From positions 7,452 through 15,852 of the forward strand of contig ASPF01000031.1 of NCBI GenBank assembly GCA_000405685.1: 8,401 bases of DNA, read 5' to 3'. This DNA comes from Candidatus Geocrenenecus sp. JGI 0000106-J15 (GTDB lineage Archaea; Thermoproteota; Nitrososphaeria_A; Caldarchaeales; Wolframiiraptoraceae). The translations under genes and the position numbers were made by a program. The notes under the pieces are model-generated. The model searched no databases. It had not been told where the DNA came from and saw only the letters and a program-made list of their open reading frames with translations. Below, in pieces: positions 4,968-8,401 of the stretch (positions are counted from its first letter, which is position 1; each line of letters begins with the position of its first letter).

Positions 4968-6602
4968 CTGTATATTTAATGATGGCTCTTCATGTCTCAG
5001 GCTTCTATATAGTAGTAGCCTTCCACCAGCGGTCAGCAGAGCATCAGTATCCGAGACCCACGCTATATCTACGACCTCTCCTGGAGCCTTATATGGTAGC
5101 TGCTGGATCCAGTATCCATCCCATACGTATAAGCCTCCATCAGATCCGCCGATTAATGCATATACTCCATCCGGCTTCACGGCTATAGACCTGAGCTTCT
5201 CGCCTCCCGGAGGCTTATAGTAGGATGTCTTGCCATCCCTGTATGCTACTAACCCGATGTCTCCTACGGCAGCTAGACCGCATGGTATCCCATCCAGCCC
5301 CTTCATAGTACCATTAACCTTGACAACCTCGGCTGGCCATGATGAAAATACCGCTAACATTGATTTCCCGACCGCTCCATAACCATTTACTGCGTAGAGC
5401 TCCACCCCTCCCAAGACTTCTCTTGAAGACATCTCGTTTATGGAGACTTCTACGAGGCCCTTCCTGCCAGCTAGGAGTATCCTGTCTCCTACAAGCCAAA
5501 CATCAGTATATCCGCTTACAGTGTATGGAAGTATATTTACGCCTGCATTGGAGACCAGCACTATCCTATCCTGCGTGAGCAGGGCCGCCACATCTCTATA
5601 GGTCGATGAAGCTATGTAGTTCATCGAGGGCGCTTCTACAATCTTGAATAACCCGCTTCTATATGATAGGACCTTGTCTCCAGCAATGTATGCTGTTCCA
5701 GAATCCGATGAGACAGTCGTGTATTTTCCAGATGGTGCGTAGGGAAGCTCAACAGCATTCCTAGACATTTTCGCATACCATCCCTTCTCTCCTACAGCGT
5801 AGACCTCGCCATCCCTGCAAGCCATACTTCTAGGTTTGAAGGGTAGTATACCGTAAACCTCAAGCTTCTCTCCATCAAACCTGTATATGGTTGAGCCTGA
5901 AGACAAGTATAATACATCACATGAGGCATACTTCTCATACGACCCCTCTATAACCTTCTCGTTGTCAGATACCCTGACTACGCCATTCTTTAGAAGCCCG
6001 TAAAGTATGCCGTTGAGCCATATAAGTCTACTGTATGATCCAGCCTTCAACTCCCTCAAGGATCCCTCCTCTAGATAGTATATCCTGTCTTTTCCGAGGA
6101 TGTACAGCCTCTCTGCTGGTAGAATGTCTATAGCTTCTAGACTAAATACCGTGGATATGCCTGCCTCTAGAGTGTATACTATTATCTGCTTCGATGCTAA
6201 TATGTAGAATCTTCCATCATATGGTCTAACATTCTTCAAATCCTCATCGGAGAGTTTGATAGGCTTGAACGTCTTCTTTGAAACATCTATGATGACTGCT
6301 ACACCTTTCTCTCCAACCGCTAGACATCTTGAGCCACTACATGATACATCTAGGAGATTCACATCCACAGGCCTCTCAAGAATCCTCTCACCGTTAATGT
6401 ATGCGAGCCCGATGGTCCCAGACTTCCCCACGGCTATGACGCCTCCCTGGAATGATGCTACGGCATTCAGGTCTGAGTCTACGCTAAGCTCAGTAATCGT
6501 GAAGGATACTGCCTGGGCCTCCAGAGCCGTCGGGCCGAGGAGTAGGGGTAGGATGATGGTTAGGAAGGCTGATAACGTGTAGAGATACATCCTATGTTTC
6601 AT
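4950..6602 (-). CDS. Secreted beta-propeller-like protein
   Basis: The 550-residue product has an N-terminal signal sequence (hydrophobic 6-23, AQA around 29-31). The rest is a succession of short beta repeats with recurring cores such as VIAVGKSG, CLAVGEKG, VYAVGEKG, LLAGRKG and LAAVGDIG, typical of propeller proteins (YCF48/Kelch/WD-like superfamily) used outside the cell for binding. There is no C-terminal membrane helix; it ends SLNIQPWRKC. The last 26 residues before PWRKC are encoded by repeat copy 2 and duplicated downstream. ATG 6602 overlaps the upstream stop (ATGA), indicating translational coupling; a second ATG four codons later (6590) is also possible since no good RBS separates them. 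The binding target is unknown, and its operon partner is an unrecognised protein. Confidence 0.8.
   Translation of the reverse strand: MKHRMYLYTLSAFLTIILPLLLGPTALEAQAVSFTITELSVDSDLNAVASFQGGVIAVGKSGTIGLAYINGERILERPVDVNLLDVSCSGSRCLAVGEKGVAVIIDVSKKTFKPIKLSDEDLKNVRPYDGRFYILASKQIIVYTLEAGISTVFSLEAIDILPAERLYILGKDRIYYLEEGSLRELKAGSYSRLIWLNGILYGLLKNGVVRVSDNEKVIEGSYEKYASCDVLYLSSGSTIYRFDGEKLEVYGILPFKPRSMACRDGEVYAVGEKGWYAKMSRNAVELPYAPSGKYTTVSSDSGTAYIAGDKVLSYRSGLFKIVEAPSMNYIASSTYRDVAALLTQDRIVLVSNAGVNILPYTVSGYTDVWLVGDRILLAGRKGLVEVSINEMSSREVLGGVELYAVNGYGAVGKSMLAVFSSWPAEVVKVNGTMKGLDGIPCGLAAVGDIGLVAYRDGKTSYYKPPGGEKLRSIAVKPDGVYALIGGSDGGLYVWDGYWIQQLPYKAPGEVVDIAWVSDTDALLTAGGRLLLYRSLRHEEPSLNIQPWRKC
4968..5047. repeat. 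80-bp direct repeat, copy 2 (3' end of propeller gene)
   Basis: These bases match 4798-4877 exactly. This copy is coding: on the minus strand it specifies DALLTAGGRLLLYRSLRHEE and the six residues after it, just before the final PWRKC. Perfect identity across wobble positions points to a recent duplication or to ongoing gene conversion. Confidence 0.98.
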
Positions 6603-8401
6603 TCCTCAACCATCCCGAGAACTTTAAAGCTGTCTAGGTACTCTTCATAGCCTGCCTTGGTTATCTCTTCAACAGTTAATGGCCCACCCTTAGAGTATAT
6701 CGTTCTTACAGCCCATCCCAATGCTTTCTCCTCCCCAGTCTTCTCGTAGACGCATGGCTCCCACGTGACCTTGCTTGGAGACTTCGCCAGCTGGGTTAGT
6801 AGGTTGATGGATAGGGAGCTGACCGTCTTTAGGTATGGTAGGGCGCCTTCCGGGACCTTCCCCCTCAGCTCCTGTAAGACACTCCCCACATCCACAATGT
6901 ACACATGCTTCTTCATGACCTGCAGTTCAATTATATCCATACAGTACTGTTTATAGACCTGGAACGGCATGGCTACAGCAAACCTCCTAGCCTTGGCCTC
7001 CCTAAGCCTCTTCAAGAGGGTTCTCAGCCTATCAATATATCTAATATCCTTCGTTGTTATTAATGCGCCTTTCTTCCTAACCCACATATATCCAGGCCTG
7101 CCTACAACTATCACAGGTATCGTATCTCCAACCATACACATCCTCCTCAACGTATTAGATAGCTCATCTACTATGTTTACTCTTCCATGATGTTTTCTTC
7201 CTTCAAGCGTTATCGGCTTATGGGAGAGGGGGCCGTAGAACATCTCCACCATTAACGGTGTAGGTATCCAGGGTGCTGGAGAGTCTATGAGGTCTATAAG
7301 ATACAGCTCCCTTGCCTCTGCCCGTATCGGTAGCCTCAGCTTACCAACATGATCGACTTCTACACCATCATATATGGTCTTACCTTCAGTTTTCTCAACA
7401 GGTATCTCTTCTTCAATTGTTTTCTCTGGTTTCATCGCTTCTACAGACTCTGTTTTCATTCCCTCTTCTGCTACCGTCTTCTCTAGAGCTCCTCCTACCT
7501 CTTCTTCTATCTTCTCAGCAGGCTTAAATGTTTCCTCCAGAGTTTTAGCAGGCTCTGGAGCCTTACTTTCTCTAGGTTGCTCTATTGGCTTGACTTCTCT
7601 CTCCCTCATAATATTCTGTAGCCATGATATTATATTTACCACCATTAATAGTGTTGAAACAATGCTGTTCTCATCCATGCCTGGATACTTCTCCGATATG
7701 AGTCTGTTAACCTCCCTGTAGACCTCTCTCTCACTCTTATCTATCGTCCTCAGAGCTATAGAGGCCACCTCCTCATATGCTAGCCCCAAGTCTTCTATCT
7801 GCTTCTGAAGTTGCCTCGGAAGCTCCTCCCACTTCACGGGTATCTCCAGCCTGACCGCGGGCGGTTTGATGCTGGGTCTCGGCACCTCCTTGGGCTTCAA
7901 GACCTGTTCTTCAAGCCTCTTTATCTTTTCTTCCTCCTCTTTCTCCTCCTCCTTCATCTGGTCCAAAGCCTTTTCCAGCCATTCAGGCATTCTCAGATTT
8001 TCTGGGAGCTTCACCTCTTCTAGCCTGTCTACCTCCCTGGTCTTAGGCCTCTCCGCACTCTTGACCGTCTGGTGAACTGGCCTCTCAACATTGTAGGTGT
8101 CTATCTCCTTCATCTCAGGCCTGACTCTTATCCCCCTGAATGTTACTCCAAGCTTCTCCCTCGTCCACTCCTCTATGAATGCTAGTATAGTCTCATAGTA
8201 TTCTGGCGGGTTCCTGATCCTATTAGCATACTCTGGGTCTGTCTGGATGAGGTGCAGGACCTTCCTCAGGCCCCTCCTCTGCAGGTTTATGTTCTCTCTT
8301 ATGAGACCAAGTATCTGCTTGAGTGCTCTCTCACCATCTATGTCATGCCAGAGTACCGGGATCCTCCTCGGGTCTATGCTACTTATATACTTCTTTGTTA
8401 T
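6599..8401 (-). CDS. Unrecognised large protein with coiled coil, 5' end outside the window
   Basis: The frame is open from the window edge (8401) to TGA at 6599-6601, 600 codons. The first ATG (8113) has no RBS and the 96 codons before it read as normal protein (for example NRIRNPPEYYETILAFIEEW), so the gene almost certainly begins outside. In window numbering it has a helical, basic first part, a highly charged coiled coil (about 143-169), a helical domain with a hydrophobic segment (247-264), a Lys/Glu/Pro linker (269-349) and a folded C-terminal domain (about 354-600). The last contains HKPITLEGRKHHGRVN, IPVIVVGRPGYMW and a winged-helix-like tail (GWAVRTIYSKGGPLTVEEIT). It has no signal sequence within the window, so it is probably cytoplasmic, yet it overlaps the secreted propeller gene by ATGA. 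I recognise no family; a regulatory, mobile-element or nucleic-acid role is only conceivable. Confidence 0.82.
   Translation of the reverse strand: MTKKYISSIDPRRIPVLWHDIDGERALKQILGLIRENINLQRRGLRKVLHLIQTDPEYANRIRNPPEYYETILAFIEEWTREKLGVTFRGIRVRPEMKEIDTYNVERPVHQTVKSAERPKTREVDRLEEVKLPENLRMPEWLEKALDQMKEEEKEEEEKIKRLEEQVLKPKEVPRPSIKPPAVRLEIPVKWEELPRQLQKQIEDLGLAYEEVASIALRTIDKSEREVYREVNRLISEKYPGMDENSIVSTLLMVVNIISWLQNIMREREVKPIEQPRESKAPEPAKTLEETFKPAEKIEEEVGGALEKTVAEEGMKTESVEAMKPEKTIEEEIPVEKTEGKTIYDGVEVDHVGKLRLPIRAEARELYLIDLIDSPAPWIPTPLMVEMFYGPLSHKPITLEGRKHHGRVNIVDELSNTLRRMCMVGDTIPVIVVGRPGYMWVRKKGALITTKDIRYIDRLRTLLKRLREAKARRFAVAMPFQVYKQYCMDIIELQVMKKHVYIVDVGSVLQELRGKVPEGALPYLKTVSSLSINLLTQLAKSPSKVTWEPCVYEKTGEEKALGWAVRTIYSKGGPLTVEEITKAGYEEYLDSFKVLGMVEE

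Noticed and set aside
4798..5047. Insertion sequence or MITE
   Set aside because: The repeats are direct, not inverted, no transposase or target-site duplication is seen, and the repeated bases are coding sequence of the propeller gene.
4964..5188. Plus-strand frame across repeat copy 2
   Set aside because: It is antisense to the propeller gene and only looks interesting because it spans the repeat; there is no RBS or sensible protein composition.
7374..8075. Plus-strand Ser/Leu/Phe-rich frames opposite the large unrecognised gene
   Set aside because: These are the antisense image of Lys/Glu-rich coding sequence (GAG/GAA/AAG read as CTC/TTC/CTT) and not genes.
8100..8113. ATG at 8113 as the start of the large minus-strand gene
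   Set aside because: The frame stays open for 96 more codons to the window edge with normal protein composition, and no RBS precedes this ATG.
1..8401. CRISPR array, rRNA or tRNA genes
   Set aside because: No regularly spaced repeats and no tRNA- or rRNA-like segments were seen on reading both strands.

Overview
The window looks like thermophilic archaeal DNA, most likely Thermoproteota (crenarchaeal). Arginine is written almost entirely with AGG/AGA and isoleucine often with ATA. GTG and TTG starts occur, Shine-Dalgarno sites of the GGAGGTG type precede genes inside operons, and TATA boxes sit about 25 nt upstream of leaderless or short-leader starts. The signal peptidase is of the archaeal/ER type (Ser-His rather than Ser-Lys). 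I cannot name the species.

Region 1 (1-221) holds a 12-bp palindrome, an 18-codon reading frame with a strong ribosome binding site, and the promoter of the next operon, in which a run of ten C lies between the TATA box and the expected transcription start.

Region 2 (222-3532, + strand) is a tight five-gene operon whose last four junctions are 8 nt apart or overlapping. It encodes three small secreted proteins, a membrane signal peptidase, and a 471-residue secreted protein with five InlB-B-like repeats and a C-terminal membrane anchor. The three small proteins appear to be distant paralogues: all have a short beta strand followed by GSA just after the signal sequence, and two also share an ETNT...VEV C-terminus. 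A dedicated signal peptidase beside small beta-rich secreted proteins recalls bacterial TasA/SipW and the archaeal bundling pili of Pyrobaculum. My main hypothesis is a surface-filament operon with its own processing enzyme and a membrane-anchored partner.

Region 3 (3533-4809, + strand) has a 337-bp gap containing two mini reading frames that lie in one frame separated by amber codons. It continues with a gene for an Arg-rich protein with one C2H2 zinc finger, a GtrA-like four-helix membrane protein overlapping it by 26 nt, and a short reading frame cut off by a repeat. The zinc-finger and GtrA genes have the same 9-nt TATA sequence upstream.

Region 4 (4798-5047) is a perfect 80-bp direct repeat with 90 bp between the copies. 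The second copy is the 3' end of the beta-propeller gene on the minus strand; the first is a detached duplicate beyond the gene's stop codon.

Region 5 (4950-8401, - strand) is a two-gene operon joined by an ATGA overlap: a long unrecognised protein whose frame stays open to the window edge, so its true start is outside, followed by a secreted beta-propeller-like protein of 550 residues. The plus- and minus-strand groups converge near 4660-4950. No rRNA, tRNA, CRISPR array or complete insertion sequence was seen.
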